Origin: Solirubrobacter taibaiensis | GTDB lineage: Bacteria; Actinomycetota; Thermoleophilia; Solirubrobacterales; Solirubrobacteraceae | Reading direction: 5' to 3' | NCBI GenBank assembly: GCA_027587225.1 | Contig: JAPDDQ010000031.1 | Coordinates: forward strand, 33,492-97,491 | DNA length: 64,000 nt | Shown here: positions 21,538 through 30,252 of the stretch, one piece after another | How the letters are laid out: each line of letters starts with the position of its first letter | Numbering within the stretch: the stretch's first letter is position 1 | Program-made: the position numbers and the translations under genes | Notes under the pieces: model-generated | What the model was told of the DNA's origin: nothing | Seen by the model: only the letters and a program-made list of their open reading frames with translations | Database searches by the model: none

Positions 21538-23610
21538 TCAGAGGAGCTCGGCGATCAGCGCGGCCGCGCGCGCCGCTCCACCCGTCTCCACCTCCAGGTA
21601 GTCGACGTCACGCCCGATCTCCGCCGCGATCGCGTCGGCGATCTCCTCCGGCCCGTCGGTCTCGAAGTCCATGAACCGGCCCGCGCCGTAGCGCTCGAGT
21701 CGGTGGCGGACGTGGAAGTTCTGCTCGAAGTGGTGGCGCAGCGGGAACGCGAGGAACGGGCGCTGGTTGGCGGTCAGCTCCATCGCGGTCGTCAACCCGC
21801 CCTGCACGACGGCGAGGTCGCAGGCCGCGAGGTGCTGGTAGAGGTCGTGGACGTAGGCGCGGACCTCCAGGCCCGGGTGCTGCGGGAGCGAGGCGGGGTC
21901 GATGCGCGGGCCGGCCACGACGATCATCCGCAGGTTCGGGACCCGCGCCCGGGCCAGTGGGTAGGCGGCGATCACGCGCCGCAGCAACGCCGCGCCGACG
22001 CCAGAGCCGCCGACAGTGACGACACACACCTGCTCGCCCGGCCGGTAGCCGAGCCGCGCGCGTAGCCGCTCGCGGTCCTCGACGGGCGCGAAGCCCGTCA
22101 CGTAGCCCGGGAAGTCGAAGTGGCGCTCGGTCCAGTCGCGGATGGCCGGGAGGTCGTTCCCGAACGTGTCGGGCACGACGTCGTCCGGGTCGCCGACGAA
22201 CAGCGACCGGTCCCGCAACCCCGGGTGGCGATCGATATGCGACAGCATCTCGGCGTTGTAGTCGGTGGTGAGGTGGGCCTCGCCATTCATGGGCAGCCAG
22301 CCGACGAAGTCCGTCAGCCACACGTACGGCGCGCGCTTGAGGTTCGGGTTCTCGTGCAGGAAGTAGTCCAGCTCCCAGGCCTCGTCCCCGATCCACAGGT
22401 CGTAGTCCTGCGCCTCCACGACGTCGTCGAAGACCATGAAGTTCGCGACGAGGATCTCGTCCATCCGGCGCCAGGCCTGGAAGCAGTGCAGGTCGTGCTC
22501 GGCCGACTCGGACTCCATGTGCGCGGACTCGTTGGCGAGGTACCGGCTGGCGGGATGGATGCGCTCGCCCTCGGCCTCGAGCACGCGGGTGACCGGGTCC
22601 TGGGCGAGCCAGTCGATGTCGAGGTCCGGGTGCAGCCGGCGCAGCTCCTGGGCGATCGCGACGTCGCGCCGCGCGTGGCCGAGGCCGATCGGGGAGGAGA
22701 CGAACAGCGCGCGGCGGCGCCGGGAGCGACGACGCTCCGGCCGTGTGCCGCCGGCGAACTCGTACAGGAGCCGGTTCACCTCGACCGGCTTGCGCGCCTG
22801 CGGGCCGTGGCCGGAGCCGGGCATCGTCACCAGGCGACCGCCGGTGGCCTCCGCCAGCGCCGCGCCCTGGGCGTGTGGGCGGATCAGGTCCCGGTCGCCG
22901 TGTATCACCAGCACCGGGCACTGCACGCGGGCGATCGTGTCCTCGAAGGACTCGAGCCGGCACAGCGACAGGGCCGACATCGTGTCCGCGAGCGTCTCCG
23001 GGTCGGTCTCCAGCGCCCAGCGCACGCAGTCCTCGATCTGCTTGGTCGAGTGCGGGTCGTTGAACATCTGGGCGAAGAAGAACTCCAGGAAGCCGCGGTA
23101 GTCCTCGCGCCAGTAGTGGCGGTTGTACATCGCCCACGGGTCCGACGCGCCCCGCAGGTCCTCCTCGAAGCGGTCGCAGATCGCCCGCTCCGGGTGCGGC
23201 GGCGCGAGCGGCACGGCGGGCCCGATGTAGGCCACGCCGCGCACGCGCTCGGGGTGGTTCGCGGCCAGCAGCGTCGCCCACAGCGCGCCGCACGACAGGC
23301 CGGCCAAGAAGGCCGCGTCGGTCTGCGTGGCGTCCAGGACCGCGAGCGCGTCGGCCGCGAACTCCGCCTCGGTGTAGGCGGGGATGCCTTTTGGGCGATC
23401 CGACTTGCCGTTCCCGCGCCCGTCGAACGTGATCACCCGGAAATGCCGCGCGAGGTAGGCGATCTGGGCCTTCCACATGCGCGAGTGGATGATCGACCAC
23501 GTCGGGAGCAGCAGGATCGTGTCCTTGGCGTCCCCGTAGACCTCGTAGAAGAGCCGCACGCCGTCACGCGTCGCGTACCCCTCGTGGTCGGGGTACCGCG
23601 CTCGGCTCAC
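21538..23610 (-). CDS. Fused alpha/beta-hydrolase and GT-B glycosyltransferase
   Basis: A 690-residue two-domain protein. Residues about 10-285 are an alpha/beta hydrolase: TFDGRGNGKSDRP, nucleophile Ser in AGLSCGALWATLL (GxSxG type), acid Asp in VIHGDRDLIRP and His in MPGSGHGPQ. A basic linker (RPERRRSRRRR) follows, then a second domain from about 300 with FVSSPIGLGHARRDVAIAQEL and a UDP-sugar-transferase (GT28/MurG-like) C-terminus: VTVGGSGVGAALLRRV and VVQGGLTTAMELTANQRP. The start GTG overlaps the upstream methyltransferase stop by four bases. The combination suggests acyl or ester processing coupled to glycosylation of a lipid or small molecule, but no substrate can be named. Confidence 0.85.
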   Translation of the reverse strand: MSRARYPDHEGYATRDGVRLFYEVYGDAKDTILLLPTWSIIHSRMWKAQIAYLARHFRVITFDGRGNGKSDRPKGIPAYTEAEFAADALAVLDATQTDAAFLAGLSCGALWATLLAANHPERVRGVAYIGPAVPLAPPHPERAICDRFEEDLRGASDPWAMYNRHYWREDYRGFLEFFFAQMFNDPHSTKQIEDCVRWALETDPETLADTMSALSLCRLESFEDTIARVQCPVLVIHGDRDLIRPHAQGAALAEATGGRLVTMPGSGHGPQARKPVEVNRLLYEFAGGTRPERRRSRRRRALFVSSPIGLGHARRDVAIAQELRRLHPDLDIDWLAQDPVTRVLEAEGERIHPASRYLANESAHMESESAEHDLHCFQAWRRMDEILVANFMVFDDVVEAQDYDLWIGDEAWELDYFLHENPNLKRAPYVWLTDFVGWLPMNGEAHLTTDYNAEMLSHIDRHPGLRDRSLFVGDPDDVVPDTFGNDLPAIRDWTERHFDFPGYVTGFAPVEDRERLRARLGYRPGEQVCVVTVGGSGVGAALLRRVIAAYPLARARVPNLRMIVVAGPRIDPASLPQHPGLEVRAYVHDLYQHLAACDLAVVQGGLTTAMELTANQRPFLAFPLRHHFEQNFHVRHRLERYGAGRFMDFETDGPEEIADAIAAEIGRDVDYLEVETGGAARAAALIAELL

Positions 23611-24653
23611 GGGCGCACCTCGAGCACGAGGTTGAACGGCGTCTCGGCCACGCGGGTCATCCGCGTGAAGCCGGCGGCGGTGACGACGTCGCGCAGGCGC
23701 GCCTCTCCCGCCTGGGCGCCGAGCGCGAGGCCGACCTCCTGCGAGAGCGACGCGGGCGTGCAGACGAGCGTGGAGACGGCGTAGTAGACGCGGCCGACCG
23801 GGTTCAGGTTCTCCTCCACCGTGTCCCCGGCGAAGGGCTCCACGAGCAGCCAGGTGCCGTCGTCGGCGAGCGCTTCGCGGATGTGGCGCGCGGCGCTCAC
23901 CGGGTCGCCCATGTCATGCAGGCAGTCGAAGGTGGTGACGAGGTCGTAGCCCTTGCCGGGGAAGTCCTGCGCGGACGCGACCTCGAACCAGGCGCGCTGG
24001 TCGGCCTTCTGGGTGGCGGCGGCGATCGACTCGCCGTGGTAGTCGAAGCCGCGGAAGTCGGACGCGGGGTAGGCGTCGGCCATGATCAGCGTGGAGGCGC
24101 CGTGGCCGCAGCCGACGTCGGCGACGCGCGCGCCGAGGCGCAGCTTGTCCTCGACGCCGTCCAGCGCGGGAATCCACGACTGCGTCAGGTTGTGCTGGTA
24201 GCCGGGGCGGAAGAACCGCTCGCAGCCTTCGAACAGGTCGTGGCTGTGCTGGTGCCAGCCGACGCCCGCGCCGCTCTTGAAGGCCTCGGCGATCTTCGGC
24301 TCGTCCCGGACGGCGGCGGTCATCAGCTGGAACGCGCCGGGCAGGAACGCGGGGCTGTTCTCGTCGGCGAGCGCCATGGCGTGCTCGGCGGGGAGCGTGT
24401 AGCGGCCGTCCGCGTAGGTGACGTAGCCGCCCGCGGCCTGGGCGTTGAGCCACTCGCGCACGTAGCGCTCGTTGGTCTGCGTGCGGTCCGCGAGCTCGCG
24501 CGGGGTGAGCGCGCCCGCGCCGGCCATCGCCTTGTAGAGGCCGAGGCGGTCGCCGATCACCACGAGCGCGGCGTTCAGCGTGGCGCCGAGCTCGGAGACG
24601 GCGTTCATCACGAACGCGTTGACCTTGGCCTCGTCGATCGTCTGTGTGGACAT
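23607..24653 (-). CDS. SAM-dependent methyltransferase, Rv2258c-like
   Basis: A 348-residue methyltransferase. The N-terminal winged-helix dimerisation domain (residues about 5-85, VNAFVMNAVSELGATLNAALVVIGDRLGLYKAMAG and LTPRELADRTQTNERYVREWLNAQAAGGYV) matches the Rv2258c group; the Rossmann methyltransferase domain starts at about residue 175 with GARVADVGCGHGASTLIMA and has FDCLHDMGDPVSAARHIREAL. I use ATG 24651-24653 because the upstream extension is noncoding-like. It is translationally coupled to the hydrolase-glycosyltransferase fusion, so the two probably modify the same small molecule or lipid. The substrate is unknown. Confidence 0.85.
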   Translation of the reverse strand: MSTQTIDEAKVNAFVMNAVSELGATLNAALVVIGDRLGLYKAMAGAGALTPRELADRTQTNERYVREWLNAQAAGGYVTYADGRYTLPAEHAMALADENSPAFLPGAFQLMTAAVRDEPKIAEAFKSGAGVGWHQHSHDLFEGCERFFRPGYQHNLTQSWIPALDGVEDKLRLGARVADVGCGHGASTLIMADAYPASDFRGFDYHGESIAAATQKADQRAWFEVASAQDFPGKGYDLVTTFDCLHDMGDPVSAARHIREALADDGTWLLVEPFAGDTVEENLNPVGRVYYAVSTLVCTPASLSQEVGLALGAQAGEARLRDVVTAAGFTRMTRVAETPFNLVLEVRP

Positions 24654-24859
24654 GGTGGCGACGCTAAGTCGGGGCGTCGGGCGCTCGCATCGGGAGGGGG
24701 TCCTGATGGGGCCCGCTGAAGCATTCCGACACCCCTGCTGCGGCACATCCGCGGCACCTCGTGCCACCCACGACGCTCACGTGCCAGAGGCACGCCACGC
24801 TTGTCGCGGGCGGCCCGAGGCACTGGCGGCTGCACCACATCAGGTGCATCGCCCATGCT
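24654..24859. other. 206-base gap between the methyltransferase and LuxR genes
   Basis: I see no credible gene here. It holds repeated GGCAC/GTGCC words, including a 6-bp hairpin CGTGCC-aga-GGCACG at 24780-24794, and must contain the end of the LuxR regulator transcript and the promoter of the methyltransferase-hydrolase pair, both on the minus strand. Confidence 0.4.
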
Positions 24860-27475
24860 TCAGCGAACCCCAAGTGCTTGTGCGAGGGCGGTGCGCGAGT
24901 CGATCGCGAGCTTGCGGTAGACGCTCTGCAGGTGGTGGTCGACGGTCTTGGGGGAGAGGAAGAGCTTGCCGGCGGTCTCGCGGATCGTGTGGCCCTCGGC
25001 GACGACGAGCGCGACCTGGAGCTCGCGCGGGGTGAGGGCGTCGAGCGTGAGCGGGTCGCGTCTTCTCGCCGTCTCCCCGCTGGCCTGCAGCTCGCGGCGG
25101 GCGCGCTCGGCCCAGGGGGCGGCGCCGAGCGCGTCGAACGTGGCGATGGCGGTGCGGAGCGGTTCGCGCGCCTGCGTGCGCTGTCGTGCGCGGCGGAGCG
25201 CCTCGCCCTGGGCGAGCAGGGTGCGGGCGGTCTCGAACCGGTCGGGGGTGCGGGCGTGCAGGTCCAGGGCGCGCTCGTACTCGCCCTGCGCGCGGGCGAG
25301 ACGCGCGAGGGACCAGGGCTGGCCTTTGGCGATGGCCGCCTCGGCGAAGGCCTCGAGCGGCGTGTCCGGGTCGATCGAGGCGAGATCGGGCACGGGGGAC
25401 ACGTCGGGGTCCGCGATCCCGCGCTCGGCGAGCAGGTGCTGTTTGGCGCGCAGGTGCTGGGTCGCTTGCTCCAGGTTCCCGCGGCCCAGCTCCAGCTCGG
25501 CCAGCGCGTCGAGGGCCCACAGCTCGAAGAAGGCGAGCCCGAGCTGCTGCGCGAGCTGGAGCGCCTCCGCGGCGTGGGCGGTCTCACGGCCCTGGCGGGC
25601 TTGGACGCACGCGAGGCCGGCCAGCCCGGCGCACAGGCTCGTGGCCTGCCCGGTCTCTCGCGCGAGCCGGATCGCTTCCTCGTAGAGCGCGACCGCCACG
25701 TGCGGCCGGTCCGACGTGGCCGCGTCGCGCCCGGCGAGCCAGAGCGGAAACGGCAGCGCGCCGACGGCGCCCTGGTGGCGGGCGGTGTCGATCGCCCGCT
25801 GGATGAGCACTCGGCCGCGTTCGGCCTCCCTGAGCCACAGCGCGCCGATCGCGGCGGACGCGAGCAGGGTCGGGTCGGTGGCGAGGGCCGGCTCGGCGTC
25901 GAGGATGGCGGTCGCCTCGCGCAGCGGCGGCGCTCCGTCCTCGCCCGAGTAGATGAGGGCCATGCCGAGCGCGAGCGTCGCCCGGACGCGTGCGCGGGGT
26001 GGGGAGGCGGGGGTGAGCGTGGCCTGCGCGCGGCGGGCGGCGTCGAGCATCCGGGCCGGGTCCGCCGCAAACCCGGACGCGTCGGTGGCCTCGGCGAGCA
26101 TCTCCACGGCCTGCTCCGGCGCGGCGTGGCGCGCTGCTTCGACGAGGATGTCGTGCGCGGCCCGGACGTTCCCGCCGCGGAGCGCCGCGTGCCCGCGCAG
26201 CTGGTCGATCTCGACGCGCAGGACCGGGTCCTCGCACAGCGCGCGGGCCTCGGCGAGGCGCTCGTCCGCGCGCTCGGCGTGCCCGGCGAGCCACGCCGCC
26301 TCGGCCGCTTGGAAGAGCCGCCGCGCCCGGGCGGGCGGGTCCGCCGTGAGCCGCGCCGCCCGCTCGAGCGAACTCGCCGCCGCCGTATACGCCCCGCGCT
26401 CGCGCGCCCGCAGCCCCGCACGTTCGAGCTCGTGGGCCACCTCCGCGTCGGGCCCGAGCGTCGCCGCCGCCCGGTGCCACGCCCGCCGATCGGCATCCGG
26501 CTCGACGTGCGCGAGCGCCGCGTGCGCGGCCCGCCGCTCGTCCGGCGCCACGCAGCGATACGCCGCCGCCCGCGCAAGGGGATGGCAGAACGTGAGCTGG
26601 TCGAGCGCGAGGGTGACGAGCCCCGCCGCCTCCGCGGCGGCGAGTGGAGTGAGATCCCCGGCCGCAGCGGCGATCACGCCCAATCCTCCCTCCTCGTCCG
26701 CGGCGGCGATCGCCAACACCGACCGGGTGGGATGCGGGAGGGCGCTGACTCGGGCGGCGAACGCCGCCTCCAGACTCGTGCGTCCCGGCACGGCGGGCTC
26801 CAGCGGCAACTCTCCCGCCGTCGCCGCCAACTCGACGAGGGCGAGCGGGTTGCCGAGGGTGGCGTCGAACGCGCGGTCGGCGGCGCCCGGGGGGAGCGGG
26901 CGGCCCGCGTGACGTTCGAGCAGCAGCGCCGCGGTGGCGCGGTCCAGACCCGGGAGCGCGAGCTCGGGCAGGTCCAGCGGACCGCCGCGGCTGGCGAGCA
27001 CGATCGCCAGCGCGTCGGCGAGCAGCCGGCGGGCGGCGAACAGGATCGCGGCGAGCGAGGACTCGTCGATCCACTGGGCGTCGTCGATCACGACCAGCAC
27101 GGGACTGTGCTCCGCGCACGCGGTGAGCAGCGTCAACGTGGCGGCGCCGATCAGGAACCGGTCGCCGCCGGCGCCCGTCGCGAGCCCCAGCGCCGCGCGC
27201 AGCGCGTCGGCCTGCGGCACGGGCAGCTCGTCGATCCGTCCCAGAACGGGCCGCAGCAGCGTCAACAGGCCCGCGAACGGGATCTCGGACTCGGACTCCA
27301 CGCCCGCGGCCCGCAGGACGGTCATCCCGGAGGCCTGCGCCACGGCGTACTCGAGCAGGGCGGTCTTGCCGATCCCCGCCTCGCCGGTGATCACGAGCGC
27401 CTCGCTGGTGCCGAGGCGGGCACTCGCGAGGAGCCGGTCGATCTGGGCCAGCTCCGCGCCGCGGCCGATCACCAT
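24860..27475 (-). CDS. Large ATP-binding LuxR-family (LAL) transcriptional regulator
   Basis: An 871-residue LAL/MalT-like regulator. The N-terminal AAA-type ATPase has Walker A ITGEAGIGKTALLEYA near residues 29-44 and Walker B VLVVIDDAQWIDESSLAAILFAARR near 128-150. A long helical, TPR-like middle follows (about 330-800). The C-terminal LuxR helix-turn-helix, about 808-865, reads LTPRELQVALVVAEGHTIRETA then KTVDHHLQSVYRKLAIDSR. Such proteins activate catabolic, antibiotic or stress genes in response to ligands bound in the helical region. Its target is unknown; the methyltransferase-hydrolase-glycosyltransferase pair downstream on the same strand is the nearest candidate. Confidence 0.92.
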   Translation of the reverse strand: MVIGRGAELAQIDRLLASARLGTSEALVITGEAGIGKTALLEYAVAQASGMTVLRAAGVESESEIPFAGLLTLLRPVLGRIDELPVPQADALRAALGLATGAGGDRFLIGAATLTLLTACAEHSPVLVVIDDAQWIDESSLAAILFAARRLLADALAIVLASRGGPLDLPELALPGLDRATAALLLERHAGRPLPPGAADRAFDATLGNPLALVELAATAGELPLEPAVPGRTSLEAAFAARVSALPHPTRSVLAIAAADEEGGLGVIAAAAGDLTPLAAAEAAGLVTLALDQLTFCHPLARAAAYRCVAPDERRAAHAALAHVEPDADRRAWHRAAATLGPDAEVAHELERAGLRARERGAYTAAASSLERAARLTADPPARARRLFQAAEAAWLAGHAERADERLAEARALCEDPVLRVEIDQLRGHAALRGGNVRAAHDILVEAARHAAPEQAVEMLAEATDASGFAADPARMLDAARRAQATLTPASPPRARVRATLALGMALIYSGEDGAPPLREATAILDAEPALATDPTLLASAAIGALWLREAERGRVLIQRAIDTARHQGAVGALPFPLWLAGRDAATSDRPHVAVALYEEAIRLARETGQATSLCAGLAGLACVQARQGRETAHAAEALQLAQQLGLAFFELWALDALAELELGRGNLEQATQHLRAKQHLLAERGIADPDVSPVPDLASIDPDTPLEAFAEAAIAKGQPWSLARLARAQGEYERALDLHARTPDRFETARTLLAQGEALRRARQRTQAREPLRTAIATFDALGAAPWAERARRELQASGETARRRDPLTLDALTPRELQVALVVAEGHTIRETAGKLFLSPKTVDHHLQSVYRKLAIDSRTALAQALGVR

Positions 27476-27521
27476 GCCGCGATCCTACGGTCCGCCGCCC
27501 CTGCCACGCTAGATCACAACG

Positions 27522-29660
27522 ATGTTCGCCCGGGTCGAGCCCCTCACCACCACGCGCCGCCTGTCCGGGCCGTTCGACTACAAGGTGGACGGCCTGGCGC
27601 TCGTCAAGGGCTCGATCGTGCGGATCCCGTTCGGCCACCAGCAGCTGGACGGCGTGGTGGTGGCCACGACCGACGCGACCGACGTCCCCGAGGAGAAGCT
27701 GCAGGCGCCCACTTCCGTCCGCGACGACACGGTCCCCGAGGACCTGGTGGATCTGGCGCACTGGATCGCCGAGGAGTACTGCTCCACGCCGGCACGCGCC
27801 CTCGCCATCGTCACGCCCCCGCCCGGCAAGTCCAAGACCCACTTCTACGCGGAGCCCACGGGCGAGGAAGGCAAGCTCACCGCCAAGCAGCGCGAGCTTC
27901 TGGACCGCCTGCCCGGCCCGGCCGGCAAGGACCTCGCGGCGCTGCGCCGCCTCGAGGCCCGCGGGCTGGTCACGATCAGCGAACGCGCTGAGCGCCGCAC
28001 GCCGCGCACGAACGCCGTCGAGGACCGCGTCCACGACCTCACGCAGCCCCAGATCGACGCGCTCGCGGCCATCGACGCGGGCGGCAGCCACCTCCTGCAC
28101 GGCGTGACCGGCTCGGGCAAGACCGAGGTCTATCTCCGCGCGGCGGAGGCGTGCCTGCAGCGTGGGGAGGGCGTGATCGTGCTCGTGCCCGAGATCGCGC
28201 TCACCCCGCAGACGGTCGCGCGCTTCCAGGCGCGTTTCGGGGACACGGTCGCGCTGCTGCACTCCGCGCTGTCGGAGGGCGAGCGCTACGACGAGTGGCG
28301 GCGCCTCAGGACCAACGAGGCCCGGATCGCGGTCGGTCCGCGCAGCGCCGTGTTCGCGCCCGTCGAGAACCTCGGCCTGATCGTCCTCGACGAGGAGCAC
28401 GACGCCTCCTACAAGCAGGACGGCGACCCGCGCTACGACGCGCGCCACGTCGCCGCCTACCGCGCCTACCAGTCGGGTGCGCGACTCGTCGCCGGCTCCG
28501 CGACCCCGCGCCCGGAGACCGTCCACGCCATGCACCGCCTGCGGCTCCCCTCACGCGTGGAGACCAAGAAGCCGCTCGTGTTCCAGGACGATCCCGCGCC
28601 GCCCGGCGTGCACGTCGGCGGCGTCACGCCGCGGACGACGCTCACGCCCCGGCGCGCTGACGGTCTCCCGCCCGTCCGGATCCTGGACATGCGCGAGTCC
28701 CAGCACTCGCTGCACCCCGAGACACGGCGCGCGATCCTCGGCACGCGTAAGTCGATCGTGCTGCTCAACCGCCGTGGCTGGTCGAATTTCCTCAGCTGCA
28801 AGACGTGCGGGAAGGCGTGGGAGTGCCCGCGCTGCGACGTCGCGCTGGTCCTGCACCGCGCGCAGCACGAGATCGCCTGCCACCACTGCGGCCACAAGGA
28901 ACGCGTCCCGAAGCGCTGCGACGCGTGCGGCTCACTCGCCGTCGCCCGCCACGGCGCCGGCACCGAACGGGTCGAGCACGAGCTCCGCGGCATGCTCGAC
29001 GTCCCGATCTTCCGCCTGGACGCCGACACCACGCAGACCAAGGACGCCGTCCCCGAGTTGCTCGCGCGCTTTCACCAGGCGCCGACCGGCCTCCTGCTCG
29101 GCACCCAGATGGTGGCCAAGGGCCATGACTTCCCGGACGTGACGCTCGGCGTGGTGCTCGACGCCGACAGCACGCTGCGCTTCCCGGACTTCCGCGCGGA
29201 GGAGCGCACGTTCGCGCTGATCGCCCAGCTCGCGGGCCGCGCCGGGCGCGGGCCCAAGGGCGGCCGCGTGCTCGTGCAGACGCGCTCTCCCGACGCCCCC
29301 GCGATCGTCGCCGCCGCCAACCACGACAGCGATGGCTTCCTCAAAGAGGAGCTCGCGCGCCGCAAAGCGCACGAGTATCCGCCGTTCGCGGACCTGATCC
29401 GCGTCATCACGAGCGCCACCGACCCCGAGCCCGCCCGGGTCGCCGCGGCCGCCATCGCCGAGCAGATCAAGGTGCCGGAGACGCAGCTGCTCGGCCCGGC
29501 GCCGCTGTTCCGGCTGCGCGACCGCGACCGCTTCCAGCTCGTGCTCAAGACCCACGAGCGCAGCGCCGCCATCCACGCCACAGGGCGCGCCGTGGAGGAC
29601 GCCGCCCGGACCAAGGCGTTCAAAGAGGTCAACTTCTCCGTGGACGTCGATCCTGTCTAA
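27522..29660 (+). CDS. priA: Primosomal protein N' (PriA)
   Basis: A 712-residue replication-restart helicase. The N-terminal DNA-binding domain is followed by a superfamily 2 core with Walker A GVTGSGKTEVYLRA near residues 193-206, DEEHDASYKQDG (motif II) near 289-300 and GSATPRPET. Eight cysteines, CKTCGKAWECPRC and CHHCGHKERVPKRCDAC near residues 425-470, give the two zinc sites. The C-terminal helicase part has GTQMVAKGHDFPDV and AQLAGRAGRGPKGGR. Many actinobacterial PriA proteins have lost ATPase motifs; here they look complete. It begins the conserved run priA-def-fmt. Confidence 0.95.
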   Translation: MFARVEPLTTTRRLSGPFDYKVDGLALVKGSIVRIPFGHQQLDGVVVATTDATDVPEEKLQAPTSVRDDTVPEDLVDLAHWIAEEYCSTPARALAIVTPPPGKSKTHFYAEPTGEEGKLTAKQRELLDRLPGPAGKDLAALRRLEARGLVTISERAERRTPRTNAVEDRVHDLTQPQIDALAAIDAGGSHLLHGVTGSGKTEVYLRAAEACLQRGEGVIVLVPEIALTPQTVARFQARFGDTVALLHSALSEGERYDEWRRLRTNEARIAVGPRSAVFAPVENLGLIVLDEEHDASYKQDGDPRYDARHVAAYRAYQSGARLVAGSATPRPETVHAMHRLRLPSRVETKKPLVFQDDPAPPGVHVGGVTPRTTLTPRRADGLPPVRILDMRESQHSLHPETRRAILGTRKSIVLLNRRGWSNFLSCKTCGKAWECPRCDVALVLHRAQHEIACHHCGHKERVPKRCDACGSLAVARHGAGTERVEHELRGMLDVPIFRLDADTTQTKDAVPELLARFHQAPTGLLLGTQMVAKGHDFPDVTLGVVLDADSTLRFPDFRAEERTFALIAQLAGRAGRGPKGGRVLVQTRSPDAPAIVAAANHDSDGFLKEELARRKAHEYPPFADLIRVITSATDPEPARVAAAAIAEQIKVPETQLLGPAPLFRLRDRDRFQLVLKTHERSAAIHATGRAVEDAARTKAFKEVNFSVDVDPV

Positions 29661-29670
29661 CATCGAGCCA

Positions 29671-30252
29671 ATGGCTGATGAGGCGCACGGAGAGGTTGTC
29701 GAGCCCGCCGAGGGGCTCGACCCCGAGACCCGCGCGCGTCGCGAAGCCGCGCTCAAGCACGTCCGCAAGTACGGCGACCCGGTGCTGCGCTCACGCGCGC
29801 TGGAGATCAACCACTTCGACGCCGCGCTGCGCGAGGAGGTCCTCCGGATGGGCCGCCTGATGCACGACTCCTACGGGATCGGGCTCGCCGCCACCCAGGT
29901 CGGCAAGATGCACCGCCTGCTCGTCTACCGCACCGAGCTCGAGGGCACCGTCGCCGCGCTCGTGAACCCCGTGCTGGAGTGGGCGAGCAAGGACAAGGAG
30001 ACCTCAGAGGAGGGCTGCCTGAGCCTCCCGGGCGTGGGCGTGGACGTCGAACGGCCCGTGCACGTCCGCGTCTCCGCGCTCGACGAGTACGGCAAGCCGC
30101 TCCTCGTCGAGGCCTCCGGTCTGGAAGCGCGCGTCATCCAGCACGAGATGGACCACCTGGACGGCGTGCTGATCCTCGACCGCACCTCACGAGACCAGCG
30201 CAAGCAGGCCATGCGCACCCTCCGCGAGCAGCTCGAAACCGCACCCGCTTGA
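29671..30252 (+). CDS. def: Peptide deformylase
   Basis: A 193-residue metalloenzyme removing the N-formyl group from nascent proteins. All three motifs are intact: motif I GIGLAATQVG near residues 70-79, motif II EEGCLSLPG near 111-119 with the metal-binding Cys, and motif III QHEMDHLDG near 153-161 with two His and the catalytic Glu. The N-terminus has a roughly 25-residue acidic extension (EAHGEVVEPAEGLDPETRARR) before the typical VRKYGDPVLR. The ATG is preceded by TAACAT 7 bases upstream, a likely -10 of a leaderless promoter. Its stop overlaps the fmt TTG start. Confidence 0.95.
   Translation: MADEAHGEVVEPAEGLDPETRARREAALKHVRKYGDPVLRSRALEINHFDAALREEVLRMGRLMHDSYGIGLAATQVGKMHRLLVYRTELEGTVAALVNPVLEWASKDKETSEEGCLSLPGVGVDVERPVHVRVSALDEYGKPLLVEASGLEARVIQHEMDHLDGVLILDRTSRDQRKQAMRTLREQLETAPA

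Noticed and set aside
24761..27991. Very long plus-strand open frame (1076 codons) across the LuxR and priA region
   Set aside because: It is the antisense of the clear LAL regulator and the start of PriA; composition is Arg/Gly/Gln-rich without any domain, as expected for a shadow frame in GC-rich DNA.
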